DNA of 36,292 nucleotides from Rickettsiales bacterium (GCA_031287725.1 JAITSP010000099.1:1-36292); one strand, 5' to 3'; counted from the stretch's first letter, positions 17,028 through 26,574 are shown. The notes: generated from the letters alone by a model not told the origin. Numbers and translations: made by a program.

Positions 17028-18162
17028 CGGCCATTAGCTGTGATGCCGGACGGCCGGCTCCGAGGCTGAGCTGCTCCAGAATCCGCCGGCTGTCCTCCAG
17101 CTGTCTGGCTCTGGCCTCTCCGCTCTCCAGAAGATGAATGGCGGCCTCCACTATATTTTTAACTCTACATTTGGAAACTATGAATTCCGGAACTATTTCT
17201 CTGGCGGCCAGAATGTTTACAATGTTCGCAAATTTTGGGCCAGATTTCATCCTAAGGAAGAGACCAACCAGAATGTTGGTCAGGAAATTAAATCTATAGA
17301 TTACCACCAGAGGTACCGACCGGGCGGCTATCTCTAGGGTGTTTGTGCCAGATTTGGCTATTGCCAGTGAGGATCTGGCCAGAGTCTCCAGCTTTCTCTG
17401 GGGATCGGAGATAACCTCCGGCTGGCCAATCTTCCCTGCCCCCAGATATTTCCTCACCTCGGCCTCCATGTCTTCGCTGGTTAGGATGCTGAAGTTGAGG
17501 TTGTAGGTCTTTCTAAGATCTCTAGCCACAGCCAGCATCAGGGGCAGCATGGCTCTGATCTCCGTGGTTCTGCTACCCGGAGTCAGGACAATGGTTCTGC
17601 TGTCCCCCGGACCGGCGGAGTCTCTGGCGCTGGCACTAGGCTGGGCGAATCCTCTCCCAAGGATCGGGTGACCCACAAAAATCGTCCTCAGCCCATATTT
17701 TTCAAAGTAGGGGGGCTCGAAGGGCAGCAGGCAGAAGAGTTCGTCGTAGAGCCGGGCTATCTTTTTAGCTCTACCCCCTCGGTAGAACCAGACACTGGGG
17801 GCTACGAGATGGAAACCTTTGATTCTGTTTGCCCTGTCCAACTGTCTAATCTTTTTCATAACTCTGAAACAGAAATCTGGTGAGTCTATGGTTAGTACCA
17901 GGTCCTGGGCCGTGTTGACCGCGAATCTTGCCGTTTCCCCTATTCTTCGGAGGATTCTGGGCAGTCTGGGTAGCAATTCAAATATCCCCATCACCGCCAG
18001 CTCCTCCATGGGGAACAGACTCCTCCGGCCACTTTTCTTTTCCATGGAGGGACCTCCGACTATGCTGATGTCGAACAGATCTCTGTCCAGCTGGTCCAAC
18101 AGGTCTGAGCCTAGAGTGTCCCCGGACCTCTCTCCGGCTATCAGCAGTATTTTTTTCCTCAT
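16999..18162 (-). CDS. lpxB: Lipid-A-disaccharide synthase
   Basis: A 387-residue GT19 glycosyltransferase joining UDP-diacylglucosamine and lipid X in lipid A synthesis. LpxB motifs include LLIAGERSGDTLGSDLL (family: AGExSGDxLG), VGGPSM, ELAVMGIFELLPRLPRILRR, LTIDSPDFCFRV, FHLVAPSVWFYRGGRAKKIARLYDELFCLLPFEPPYFEKYG, VGHPI and LTPGSRTTEIRAMLP. Its presence shows that the organism makes LPS, unlike Anaplasmataceae. It overlaps rodA by 4 nt (ATGA) and lptA by 29 nt. Confidence 0.96.
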   Translation of the reverse strand: MRKKILLIAGERSGDTLGSDLLDQLDRDLFDISIVGGPSMEKKSGRRSLFPMEELAVMGIFELLPRLPRILRRIGETARFAVNTAQDLVLTIDSPDFCFRVMKKIRQLDRANRIKGFHLVAPSVWFYRGGRAKKIARLYDELFCLLPFEPPYFEKYGLRTIFVGHPILGRGFAQPSASARDSAGPGDSRTIVLTPGSRTTEIRAMLPLMLAVARDLRKTYNLNFSILTSEDMEAEVRKYLGAGKIGQPEVISDPQRKLETLARSSLAIAKSGTNTLEIAARSVPLVVIYRFNFLTNILVGLFLRMKSGPKFANIVNILAAREIVPEFIVSKCRVKNIVEAAIHLLESGEARARQLEDSRRILEQLSLGAGRPASQLMADEIRRSLAL

Positions 18163-19292
18163 GCCCTGCCCTTGGAGCTTATTTCCCTGTCTCCGTGGAT
18201 GCGCACGTTGAGCACAAAGCCTATGGCTATCAGGGATGAGACGGTCACGCTGCCGCCGTAGGAGAACAGAACCAGGGGTGTTCCCACCACCGGCAGTAGC
18301 CCCGTTATCATGCCTATATTTATGAAAAAGTGGCAGAAGAAATTTACCAGCACGCCGGCCACCAGCGTCTTCCCAAATGTGTTGTTACACCTGATTATAG
18401 TGTAGATGAACATGGAAAACAGCAGAATGTAGAGAAAAACCACAAAAATACTGCCCAGAAAGCCGAACTCCTCGCAGAACACGGTGAATATGAAGTCAGT
18501 GTGCCTCTCCGGCAGAAACTCCAGCTGGCCCTGGGTACCCTTTACGAAGCCCTTACCCCAGAAGCCCCCTGAGCCGATGGCTATCTTTGACTGGGCTATG
18601 TTGTAGCCGCTATTCAGCGGATCACTCTCCGGATCTAGAAATACCAGTATCCTCTGTTTCTGGTAGTCGTGGAGGCCAAATTGCCAGACAAGGGGTGCCA
18701 CCAGCAGAATGGCCAGGAGGCAGGTAACAAATTTAATTAGCTGTACCCCAACGAAAAACGCTATGGAAATGCCTATGGCCATGAGTATCAGAGCTGTGCC
18801 AAGGTTAGGCTGCCTCAGGATCAGCCAGCAGGGTACTAGCAGCAGTAGCGCGGGCACTAGGAGAGTCCTGTTTTCCCTTATGCTCTTCAGATCTGTCTGG
18901 AAAAAATATCTGGCAAGGGCCAGGGTGGTGCATATCTTCATAAACTCCGATGGCTGTACCTTTACGAAGCCCAGATTCAGCCATCTGGTGGCTCCCATCG
19001 ACCTGTGGCCGAATATTTCCACCACAGTGAGTAGGAAAAGCCCTGCGGCATAGATTCTATAGGAACTTCTGAACCAAAAGTTTATGTCAATGAGGGCTAT
19101 GGCTATGCAGAATGGCAGGCAGAGGATGAAGTAGATGGTCTGCCTCAGAGCCCAGGGCCTCATGCTCCCATTTCCGATGGAATAGAGCATGGCAACACCC
19201 AGAGAGAATATGGTGCACACCGTCATCAGCATGTTCCGGTCGATCTCCATGATCTTATCGCCGAGAAAGTCTCTAAAGATGTTGGAGCTCAT
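18159..19292 (-). CDS. rodA: Rod-shape peptidoglycan glycosyltransferase RodA (SEDS family)
   Basis: A 377-residue polytopic membrane protein of the SEDS family that polymerises lipid II for side-wall growth with a class B PBP. Typical stretches are GHRSMGATRWLNLGFVKVQPSEFMKI, LRQPNLGTALILMAIG, ERHTDFIFTVFCEEFGFLG and TGLLPVVGTPLVLFSYGGS. About ten hydrophobic helices are seen. It starts with an ATG overlapping the stop of the ankyrin gene by 4 nt and ends overlapping the start of lpxB by 4 nt, so translation of the three is probably coupled. Confidence 0.95.
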   Translation of the reverse strand: MSSNIFRDFLGDKIMEIDRNMLMTVCTIFSLGVAMLYSIGNGSMRPWALRQTIYFILCLPFCIAIALIDINFWFRSSYRIYAAGLFLLTVVEIFGHRSMGATRWLNLGFVKVQPSEFMKICTTLALARYFFQTDLKSIRENRTLLVPALLLLVPCWLILRQPNLGTALILMAIGISIAFFVGVQLIKFVTCLLAILLVAPLVWQFGLHDYQKQRILVFLDPESDPLNSGYNIAQSKIAIGSGGFWGKGFVKGTQGQLEFLPERHTDFIFTVFCEEFGFLGSIFVVFLYILLFSMFIYTIIRCNNTFGKTLVAGVLVNFFCHFFINIGMITGLLPVVGTPLVLFSYGGSVTVSSLIAIGFVLNVRIHGDREISSKGRA

Positions 19293-21100
19293 TCTGGCAT
19301 GTTCCTCTCTGTTTTTATTATGCTAGCCAGATACTGCTGTATCTTGCCCCGGTTAAACCTCAGGCACAGGCCATAGGCCGTTTCTCCATCCTGATTCCTA
19401 ATGCGCACGTCCGCTCCATTCTTTAGCAGTTCGTAGGCAATTCCATCATAATTTTTTATTATGGCAAGCATCAGCGGAGTCTCGCCGAATGAGTTCTGGC
19501 TGTCCAGATTCGAACCACTTTCCACCAGAAGTTTCACAATTGCTAGGCTGTTGGAATTCACCGCCAGGTGCAGGGGGGTATTCAGGCCGGGTCCCTGTCT
19601 GTTTATGCTGGCTCCGCTGTAGATTAGATATCTGACTATGCTGTGACTGCCGTTCTCGATGGCAAACTCCAGCACGGTTCTGCTCCCGTCGACCATAAAG
19701 TCCGGATTCCCGGTCTTTTCCACCAATCCCCGCAGGGCGGCCAGACTACCCTCCGCTATGGCCCTCCTGGCCATAGCCCGGATATCCTCGCTGTTGAGAA
19801 CCAGCGGGATGTGGGCGTTGGTCTCTGACCTTCTATAGTCTAGCAGTTCATCTGGAATATTACTGTTGCGGAAACTCACTATGCTCTTGGCCGATGTGTG
19901 AAGTACAGGTATGTCCTTCTCGTCAGCCATCTCAACCTTCCTCAGCTTCACCTTTCCGCTTTCCCTCAGCAGATCCGCGTACTCTCTGGAGAGTAGAAAA
20001 TCGTTGGACACATTCGTGTCCGTTATGTTGTATATTTTCTCCAGAATCCCTCTGTCCTCCCCCCCCTGGGCTCCGAGACTTCCGGTTTTTCTCTTGCGGA
20101 GTGCTGGCAGGTCGTTGGCGAAGGAAGTTCCCGAAGGTTCGGGAACTTCCTTCGGCTCTCTCCTGACCCTGCCGCTTCTCTCCGGAGCTGGAGCTATTGT
20201 TTTCTCCGGTTCTGGCGCCGAGGACTCTAGGACATCTTCCCCTGGCAAATCCTCATCGTAGTTCTTTTCTCTGGTGGCCTCCTCCTCTCTGAATGTTTCT
20301 TCCTCCCTGTGGACTAGAGAGCTGATGTCTCTGTCGCTCATGGCGTTTCTTCTGATTTTCTGTTTTCCCTTTTTGACCTCCTTCCTAGTTTCGATTTCCT
20401 TCTTTTTCCCATCGGAGTCCTCCGATCCCTCCTCAGCGCTAGGCACTGCGGCCTTTAGGCCCTCATCCCCTAGCCCGCTCCTCCTCCCGGAGCGGGTACT
20501 CTTGCTTTCCGTTTTCTTTGGCTTAGGGGTCTTTTTCTTCTTTTCCTCCGGCTCCCCGCCTTCTCCGCTCCAGCGGGGAGGGAGTCTGGGTCCCATACTA
20601 TTTCTTCTCTGGGTGGGGGTACCGCCCTCCCGGTCGACTCCTTCAGCAGCTTTCTCCGGAATTTCTTCGGATCGTTCGCTTCCATCGCCACCCTTCACCG
20701 CCCCATCGCCACTGTCTCTGGTCTCAGAGTCATTTTCTTCGCTGGCGGTGGCCTCCCCTTCGGCCCCTCTGCCATCTCCCGGCTCTGGCCCGGGGCTATC
20801 TCCAGGGGTTTTCCCGTCTTCCCCCGGAGAATTCGAACCCCCCTTCTCTGGCTCGACCCCGGGCTTTCCACTATCTGCATTCTCCTCCGGAGGCTGTCCC
20901 TCGTCATCCAGCAGAGGTTCAAAATCCTCGTCGCTCAGACCTGCCTTGGGATTTCTCAGAGCCTCCTCCTTGAAAATTCTACTCTTAAATTCCTCCCTCT
21001 TTTTACGATCCTCTGGACTTTCTCTAGAGGCTGCGGGTAGAACCTCGGAACTAGATAGAAGGAATAGAACCACCAGGGCACGGCCATAGGAGAGAGTCAT
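19289..21100 (-). CDS. Exported ankyrin-repeat protein with long low-complexity linker
   Basis: A 603-residue product. Residues 1-25 form a signal peptide (MTLSYGRALVVLFLLSSSEVLPAAS). Residues about 30-350 are disordered, rich in Glu, Gly, Pro, Ser and Lys. Residues about 445-595 form four or five ankyrin repeats, for example NTPLHLAVNSNSLAIVKLLVESGSNLDSQ and ETPLMLAIIKNYDGIAYELLKNGADVRIR. Ankyrin proteins bind other proteins and are often host-directed effectors in intracellular bacteria. Here the signal peptide and the head position in an operon with rodA and lpx/lpt genes also allow a periplasmic envelope role. Two G+C-rich hairpins and a 17-bp perfect palindrome lie in the linker-coding DNA. 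Confidence 0.85.
   Translation of the reverse strand: MTLSYGRALVVLFLLSSSEVLPAASRESPEDRKKREEFKSRIFKEEALRNPKAGLSDEDFEPLLDDEGQPPEENADSGKPGVEPEKGGSNSPGEDGKTPGDSPGPEPGDGRGAEGEATASEENDSETRDSGDGAVKGGDGSERSEEIPEKAAEGVDREGGTPTQRRNSMGPRLPPRWSGEGGEPEEKKKKTPKPKKTESKSTRSGRRSGLGDEGLKAAVPSAEEGSEDSDGKKKEIETRKEVKKGKQKIRRNAMSDRDISSLVHREEETFREEEATREKNYDEDLPGEDVLESSAPEPEKTIAPAPERSGRVRREPKEVPEPSGTSFANDLPALRKRKTGSLGAQGGEDRGILEKIYNITDTNVSNDFLLSREYADLLRESGKVKLRKVEMADEKDIPVLHTSAKSIVSFRNSNIPDELLDYRRSETNAHIPLVLNSEDIRAMARRAIAEGSLAALRGLVEKTGNPDFMVDGSRTVLEFAIENGSHSIVRYLIYSGASINRQGPGLNTPLHLAVNSNSLAIVKLLVESGSNLDSQNSFGETPLMLAIIKNYDGIAYELLKNGADVRIRNQDGETAYGLCLRFNRGKIQQYLASIIKTERNMPE
20119..20154. repeat. Perfect 17-bp inverted repeat inside the ankyrin gene
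   Basis: CGAAGGAAGTTCCCGAA (20119-20135), two spacer bases, then its exact reverse complement (20138-20154). It lies in the linker-coding region and is read in frame. Two shorter hairpins sit nearby in the same linker: CCCGCTCC/GGAGCGGG at 20474-20496 and CTCCCCGC/GCGGGGAG at 20552-20580. Confidence 0.8.
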
Positions 21101-21107
21101 GGACTAA

Positions 21108-21135
21108 TTGTAATTTACAGCGGAAATTATATATG
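21108..21135 (+). promoter_or_regulatory. Candidate sigma-70 promoter for murJ
   Basis: TTGTAA (21108-21113), a 16-base spacer, then TATATG (21130-21135), in the divergent gap between the ankyrin gene and murJ. By sequence only. Confidence 0.35.
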
Positions 21136-21164
21136 TACTTTTTTGAAATAAAATCAAGTTTGCC

Positions 21165-22706
21165 ATGATGGATTTTCTCCTATCCTCCTCCCTAGTCGCT
21201 CTAGGCACTCTGCTGTCGAGAGTGTTCGGCCTCCTGAGAGATATGCTGTTCGCACGGCATCTAGGAGCTGGACTCTCCTCCGATGTGTTCTTTGCGGCCT
21301 ACCGGCTGCCAAATTTTTTCAGAACCCTATTTGCCGAGGGAGCCTTCAGTGCGGCCTTTGTGCCAATTCTCTCCGGCCAGCTGGTGGAGAGGGACAGAGA
21401 CGGGGTGCTGCAGTTTTTGAGAAACATGTTTTCCCTCCTCCTCTACTCGATGTTGCTCTTCTGTCTAGGGGCGGAGATATTTATGCCCCAGCTTGTAGCT
21501 CTGGTGGTGCCTGGCTTCAGCAGCAACGTGGAAAAATATAGACTAACGGTAACTCTCTCCAGAATAACGTTTCCCTACCTGGTTTTCATAGCGCTGACCA
21601 GTTTTATGGCGGGAGTACTGCACTGCCGAGGAAAATTTCTGGCCGTGGCTCTGAATCCTCTGCTACTGAATCTAGTTTTCATCCTAGCGTCCCTGCTTTC
21701 TCCGCTGCTTACTCCGGACATCTCCCGGCTGCTCTCCTATGCTGTGCTCATAGGAGGGTTTCTGCAGTTTTTCTGCCTTTTTCTTGCCGTAGCCAGTCAA
21801 AAAATAATCCTTCGTCCCCAGAGGCTGGAGATAGACCGGGCGACCAGAGAGTTTGCGAAAAAATTTTCCTCCGCTCTTCTGGGCAGTGCCATGGACCAGA
21901 TAAATTCCGTAGTTTCCTCGATCCTACTCTCCAGAGCGGCCGGGGCCATATCCCTTGTGTACTATGCGGATAGGCTTGTGCAGCTGCCCACATCCCTACT
22001 GGGAACAGCTCTGGGTGTTAGTCTGGTGCCTCTGCTGTCGAAGAAAATACGCCGGAACGACGGTGATAGATTCGAAATCCAGGAGGATGCACTGCTGACA
22101 GCTCTTTTTCTGGGTCTTCCGGCCATGGTCTATCTCTACAGGCTCTCCTACATTTTTGTGCCCATCCTCTTTGAGAGAGGGGAATTCTCCAGTGCCTCCT
22201 CCCAGGCGGTGGTGGAATACACAAAAATCTACGCCTGCGCTCTGCCCGCCTTCATACTGTCAAAAATTCTCCAGAGTATATTTTTTTCCAGCGGAGACAC
22301 AAAAACTCCAATGGTCTCCGCCCTAATTTCCCTTCTGTCGAATGTGTCCATTGCCCTGGCTCTGGTGGGGCGCTTTGGCTCCAGAGGTATCCTGATTGCC
22401 TCCGTCCTGTCATCCTATCTAGACTTTGGTTCGCTGCTGGTGATACTTCTGGTCAGAGGACAGCTGATTCTATCGGAGAGGTTTCTGCTAGTCTTCGCTA
22501 AAATACTCTATTCTCTGATTTTTCTAGTGCTCACCGCCGTGGCCTGTGACAAATTTATTCCTCTGGACCAGATGCTGGCTCCGGGATTAGTAAAATTCGT
22601 TGCCACCGCACTCCTGTCAGGAATTGTCTATTTAGCCATTTCCTATCTTTCGGGACTAATTAGATTAGGGAAAAAACATGCTTCCACTGGTGGCAGAGCT
22701 GGTTAG
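21165..22706 (+). CDS. murJ: Lipid II flippase MurJ
   Basis: A 513-residue MOP-superfamily membrane protein that moves lipid II across the inner membrane. The N-terminus GTLLSRVFGLLRDMLFARHLGAG and the stretch RLPNFFRTLFAEGAFSAAFVPIL are diagnostic of MurJ/MviN. KTPMVSALISLLSNV and about fourteen hydrophobic helices complete the family layout. The first ATG at 21165 is used. Its 3' end overlaps the next gene by 29 nt. Confidence 0.96.
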   Translation: MMDFLLSSSLVALGTLLSRVFGLLRDMLFARHLGAGLSSDVFFAAYRLPNFFRTLFAEGAFSAAFVPILSGQLVERDRDGVLQFLRNMFSLLLYSMLLFCLGAEIFMPQLVALVVPGFSSNVEKYRLTVTLSRITFPYLVFIALTSFMAGVLHCRGKFLAVALNPLLLNLVFILASLLSPLLTPDISRLLSYAVLIGGFLQFFCLFLAVASQKIILRPQRLEIDRATREFAKKFSSALLGSAMDQINSVVSSILLSRAAGAISLVYYADRLVQLPTSLLGTALGVSLVPLLSKKIRRNDGDRFEIQEDALLTALFLGLPAMVYLYRLSYIFVPILFERGEFSSASSQAVVEYTKIYACALPAFILSKILQSIFFSSGDTKTPMVSALISLLSNVSIALALVGRFGSRGILIASVLSSYLDFGSLLVILLVRGQLILSERFLLVFAKILYSLIFLVLTAVACDKFIPLDQMLAPGLVKFVATALLSGIVYLAISYLSGLIRLGKKHASTGGRAG

Positions 22707-23646
22707 CACTCCGAGCTACGGAGGCAACTTCCCGGCGATGGACCGCTGCTTTGGGCTGTGCAGAGAGTTTTTGTCCCAGAGTTCTGCCATCCGGCTGGAG
22801 GAATTTGAGAAAAATGGCCATAGATCTATGATATTTTCGAATTCCGCTGGTCGCAGCTTCGACGTCCTCAGTCTCTGCCATCTGGATGTGGTTCCCGCCA
22901 GAACCTACGAAATGTCGAGGAGCGGGGACAGAATATTTGGCCGGGGAGTATTTGATATGAAGGGTTTTCTGGCGGCTAGTCTGGTGAACCTGCTGGCGGT
23001 GGCCGAAAGTTGCAGAAACCTGAGCTACGCTGTCGCCGTGACCTCCGACGAGGAGACTGGGGGCGAAAATGGAGCGGGCTATCTGGTCGGCGAGGTTGGC
23101 CTGGAGACCACTCTGCTTCTGGACAGCGATAATGGAGAGGGTTTGGACTCCATAGTGGAGGAGAATCTGGGGGCTATCACCATCGAGCTCAGAGGGGAGG
23201 GGAGTGCTCTAGAGCAGACCATGGTGAACATCAGGGACAGATTTGCCGGCTACCACTGCGAGACCTATGGGCTGGAGATGGATATAAATTTTGCCGCTGT
23301 TGATGCTCTCGAGGTCATAGAGGGCTGTCTCCAGGGGGACGTGGGATTCAGGGTACTTATGCTGAATAATTTCGCCAGGCACGACATTTCTAACGAGTAT
23401 CACCGACTCTACAGACAGACTGCTGAGAGAAATGGGATAAAAGTAAAATACTCTAGGGCCAGCGGAACCAACGATGCCAGATATTTCTTTGGCCGAGGGA
23501 CCAGCGTGATCAGTCACAGGGCAGACGGTGGCGGTGCCCACGGAGAGGAGGAATGGCTGGACGTTGGATCTCTCTTCGATTTTGCTAGGATCCAGAGGGA
23601 ATTTCTAGAGGCTCTGGATGAGCTCTGTCCACTGCCGCTACTTTAA
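22678..23646 (+). CDS. dapE: M20-family peptidase, DapE/ArgE-like, short form
   Basis: A 322-residue enzyme of the zinc-dependent M20 family. Metal and catalytic residues are visible: H68 and D70 in LCHLDVVP, D93 in GRGVFDMKG, E125-E126 in SDEETGG, D149 in LLDSDNGEG, and a C-terminal His in GGGAHGEEEW (H288). GTNDARYF resembles the DapE block GGTSDARF, so succinyl-diaminopimelate desuccinylase is the best guess. The lid/dimerisation domain is much shorter than in DapE (about 375 residues): the GxxxHxxxP segment between LRGEGS and MVNIRDRF is missing. Substrate is therefore uncertain. It begins inside murJ (29-nt overlap) and converges on the AsmA-like gene with a 9-nt overlap. Confidence 0.65.
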   Translation: MLPLVAELVSTPSYGGNFPAMDRCFGLCREFLSQSSAIRLEEFEKNGHRSMIFSNSAGRSFDVLSLCHLDVVPARTYEMSRSGDRIFGRGVFDMKGFLAASLVNLLAVAESCRNLSYAVAVTSDEETGGENGAGYLVGEVGLETTLLLDSDNGEGLDSIVEENLGAITIELRGEGSALEQTMVNIRDRFAGYHCETYGLEMDINFAAVDALEVIEGCLQGDVGFRVLMLNNFARHDISNEYHRLYRQTAERNGIKVKYSRASGTNDARYFFGRGTSVISHRADGGGAHGEEEWLDVGSLFDFARIQREFLEALDELCPLPLL

Positions 23647-26574
23647 CAGTCTTTTTATTTCGCTCAGATATTTGTCGATTTGCTCTGTATTTATTTCCAG
23701 CTGGGCCTTCTGGGTAAAGTTCTCGGTAAATTTTACTATAAGGTAGAGGGGGATGTCCATTTTCCCCACCCTGTTTAGGATTATGGAGGTGTTCAGAGCG
23801 TCTATGCGGGTGTCGTTGTCTCTGTTGTCTATTTTGAGGGCTAACTTCGTTGAAATACCTTCTCCCATGGCATCCATGGCCAGGTCTGTTATGCCGCCCT
23901 TGATGGTGAATAGTCCGCTGAACTCGCCGAATGTGGTGCCACTGCCGTTGAGGATAATTTCGCGGCTTTTCATATTCAGCAGACTGCTGTCCTGGTAGAC
24001 CATCGATAGTTTTTTTCTCAGATCGTCCAGACCAATGCTTTTTATAAAAAGATTCCTGCCGACAAATTTAAACTGCATGTCCAGAGAGGCATCGAAGATG
24101 GTCTCGGAGGGGCCACCCCCCTTTAGGAGTCCTCCTAGGCCCAGGGTCCCTTTGAAACTCGGCTCCGAACCGTTCTCCCCGCTGTTTCCGGACAGGAGTT
24201 TGACAATCTCCTCGATGCTGTAGGTGGTTTCGGTGAGGACCAGATTAACAACCTTACTGCCCTTCAGGTCCAACAGTCCTCGGAGCTCCGTTGTTCCTCC
24301 CAACCCGTTGAATTTGAAATTCCTAATGGCGAATACTCCCTCCTCCAGAGAGGTGGAAAGAGACAGGTCGCTCAGCTGGGCGTCGTTCACTAGGATGCTG
24401 CCGACGATGATGTTAATCCTTCCTCCAATCTCGTCAAACTTTGGAATGGTAAATAGCTTGTTCACCCAGTATTTTGACTGGTTGCCTGGGTTGACGGGTT
24501 CCTTCAGGATTAGATTTCTATATTTCTCTACGTCGAACACATAGCCCATCAGGTTTCCCGCCACCTTTATTTTTTTAATTCTGAGGTCTAGGCCCAGGAC
24601 GGGGTTTTTCCCGCGGATGTCCAGTAGAATTCTGCCGGAAACCGCCTCCGCAAAGTCAAAATTCATATTCTCTATGTTGTAGAGATGCATAAATCCAGGG
24701 GAATAGTTAATTTTGGTCACAACATCGGTGATGCTGAGCTTTTCATTGTACTTCAGTTTTCTAATGTGCAGCTCCGCGAATACGTTTTTTGTAAAGTTGT
24801 TCAGCCAGAGCAGGTTTTCCTTCATGGTTAGAACCTTGCTGGCGCCGACGTTCAGACTAAACTCCTCCAGATTGGCTATGTAGGCTAGATAGCTGCTGTC
24901 ACCGGCGATGGAATACTCTACGGAGCCGCTTATTTTGGTGTTTCCGCCACTCACCTCGTAGTCGGTCAGATAGACAGTGCCGTTGTAGACAAAGACCCCG
25001 GACTTTAATTTAAACTCCTTTAGTCCGAGACTGTTGGGAACATTGAAGAAGCGGGCTATGTCATCGAAATTTTTACCGGTTACGGTCAGATCGCTGATGA
25101 AGAAGCCGTTGACCTCTCTCTGGTTGTCGACCTTGATCCCCATGTCGTTCAGATTCAGAACGAAATTGTTCATTTTATAGCTGCCATCGATTATCTCAAA
25201 GTCGAACAGAGAATCAGTCAGAGTGATGCTGTCCTTCGTCATTTTCTTTATGTTTATTTTTACGGCACTGTCTATGGGGCTGTCTACTCTGGTATTTCTG
25301 ATGATGTCGAACAGTTCGTCACTCCTCCTAATCTTAAAAATTGATATTTTGTCCTGATCCACGGCGGTTTTTGTTTTCATAACATTCAGAGTGATGCCGT
25401 TCAGGTTCAGATTATCCACATTGACCTCCAATTCCTCCCAGTTCTCGGCACGGCTAAAGCTACCGCTGGCACCCAGATCCTCGCTCTCCAGGCTAAATTT
25501 CTTTATCCTCAGAGAGGACTTGTCCTGCTCCACCTCCATGGCCAGGCGGACAGCCTTCTTGTAGTCGACATAGTAGTGGAATTTAGAATTCGTGGGCAAG
25601 ATCCACTGGAGAAGGTTATTGAATCCAGCGGTTCCCAGTTTCATCCTATAGCTCGCCGTCAGATTGGCAAAGTCCTCGGCCAGTAGATTGTTTCCGCTGT
25701 ATTCGATGCCAATCTCGTCGAGCAGATCACTCGTGAGCTTCACTTCGAATTTCTGGCTATCCCCATCTCCGTCCAGCAGGAGGGAAAGATTGCCTGCCAC
25801 GTTGTTCAGGACAAAGCCTGCCTCTAGTTTTTTCTGTCTGGATAGGCTGAGCTTTCCCGAGATGCTGCTGATCTCCTTTCTAGCCACGCCGTCAGAAACG
25901 TAGACGATGTTCATGCCGGAAAAGTTTATGTCTCCGCGGCTAAAGCTAGCGTCACTGATCTCTAGGGTTTTCATGAGCTTCAGCAGCATCAGTCTGGTTT
26001 TGCTGTTATCAACGGTCACGACCCTGTCCTCTATCACCTCCACCTCCCGATAGCCGTCCCTTATGTCGCTGTTCCCGGTGAAAATTGTCTTAAGTTTGTC
26101 TCTGAGGCCAACAACCTCGTTTTCCCCTAGCTTGACCATTTTTTTCACCGTCTCCTTTTTGACGTAGGAGTCCCTCAGAGGATCGTTCACTACGGTTAGC
26201 TCGACGCCACTGACTGTTGCACTGGTGATATTCAACTTTTTCCCTAGTAGGCCGATGAAACTCGGAGAGAGTTCGATTTTTCTGACATTTGCGTTCAGAG
26301 AATAATTCCTGTACTGTACTGCCGACAGATTCAGGTTATTTACCCGCAGCTTTATGGTAGGGAACATGGACAGTTCGATCTTGCCGTCTATGGAGAAGCG
26401 AACATCTTTATTCTGGAGGAAATAGTTCTCCTTGTATTCAGCTATCTCTGCTCTGAGGCTGTCGTTTATCTGATTTCTCATTTCTGGGGCATTCAGCCGG
26501 CTTCTGACTAGGGCGATAGAGACAGGGTAGGAGAGCAGGATCGTCCCAAGGAGGAATAGTATAATTTTTCTCAT
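23638..26574 (-). CDS. AsmA-like inner-membrane-anchored protein
   Basis: A 978-residue product with an N-terminal transmembrane anchor (MRKIILFLLGTILLSYPVSIALV) and a very long periplasmic part of repeated beta strands. The pattern near the N-terminus (KIELSMFPTIKLRVNNLNLS, then KIELSPSFIGLLGKKLNITSATVSGVELTV) and the C-terminal block (GGTTELRGLLDLKG, DLAMDAMGEGISTKLALKIDNRD, MDIPLYLIVKFTENF) match AsmA. AsmA-like proteins are RBG-type bridges implicated in lipid transport to the outer membrane. It is transcribed in the same direction as ileS, 231 nt downstream of it, and its stop overlaps dapE. Confidence 0.85.
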   Translation of the reverse strand: MRKIILFLLGTILLSYPVSIALVRSRLNAPEMRNQINDSLRAEIAEYKENYFLQNKDVRFSIDGKIELSMFPTIKLRVNNLNLSAVQYRNYSLNANVRKIELSPSFIGLLGKKLNITSATVSGVELTVVNDPLRDSYVKKETVKKMVKLGENEVVGLRDKLKTIFTGNSDIRDGYREVEVIEDRVVTVDNSKTRLMLLKLMKTLEISDASFSRGDINFSGMNIVYVSDGVARKEISSISGKLSLSRQKKLEAGFVLNNVAGNLSLLLDGDGDSQKFEVKLTSDLLDEIGIEYSGNNLLAEDFANLTASYRMKLGTAGFNNLLQWILPTNSKFHYYVDYKKAVRLAMEVEQDKSSLRIKKFSLESEDLGASGSFSRAENWEELEVNVDNLNLNGITLNVMKTKTAVDQDKISIFKIRRSDELFDIIRNTRVDSPIDSAVKINIKKMTKDSITLTDSLFDFEIIDGSYKMNNFVLNLNDMGIKVDNQREVNGFFISDLTVTGKNFDDIARFFNVPNSLGLKEFKLKSGVFVYNGTVYLTDYEVSGGNTKISGSVEYSIAGDSSYLAYIANLEEFSLNVGASKVLTMKENLLWLNNFTKNVFAELHIRKLKYNEKLSITDVVTKINYSPGFMHLYNIENMNFDFAEAVSGRILLDIRGKNPVLGLDLRIKKIKVAGNLMGYVFDVEKYRNLILKEPVNPGNQSKYWVNKLFTIPKFDEIGGRINIIVGSILVNDAQLSDLSLSTSLEEGVFAIRNFKFNGLGGTTELRGLLDLKGSKVVNLVLTETTYSIEEIVKLLSGNSGENGSEPSFKGTLGLGGLLKGGGPSETIFDASLDMQFKFVGRNLFIKSIGLDDLRKKLSMVYQDSSLLNMKSREIILNGSGTTFGEFSGLFTIKGGITDLAMDAMGEGISTKLALKIDNRDNDTRIDALNTSIILNRVGKMDIPLYLIVKFTENFTQKAQLEINTEQIDKYLSEIKRLLK

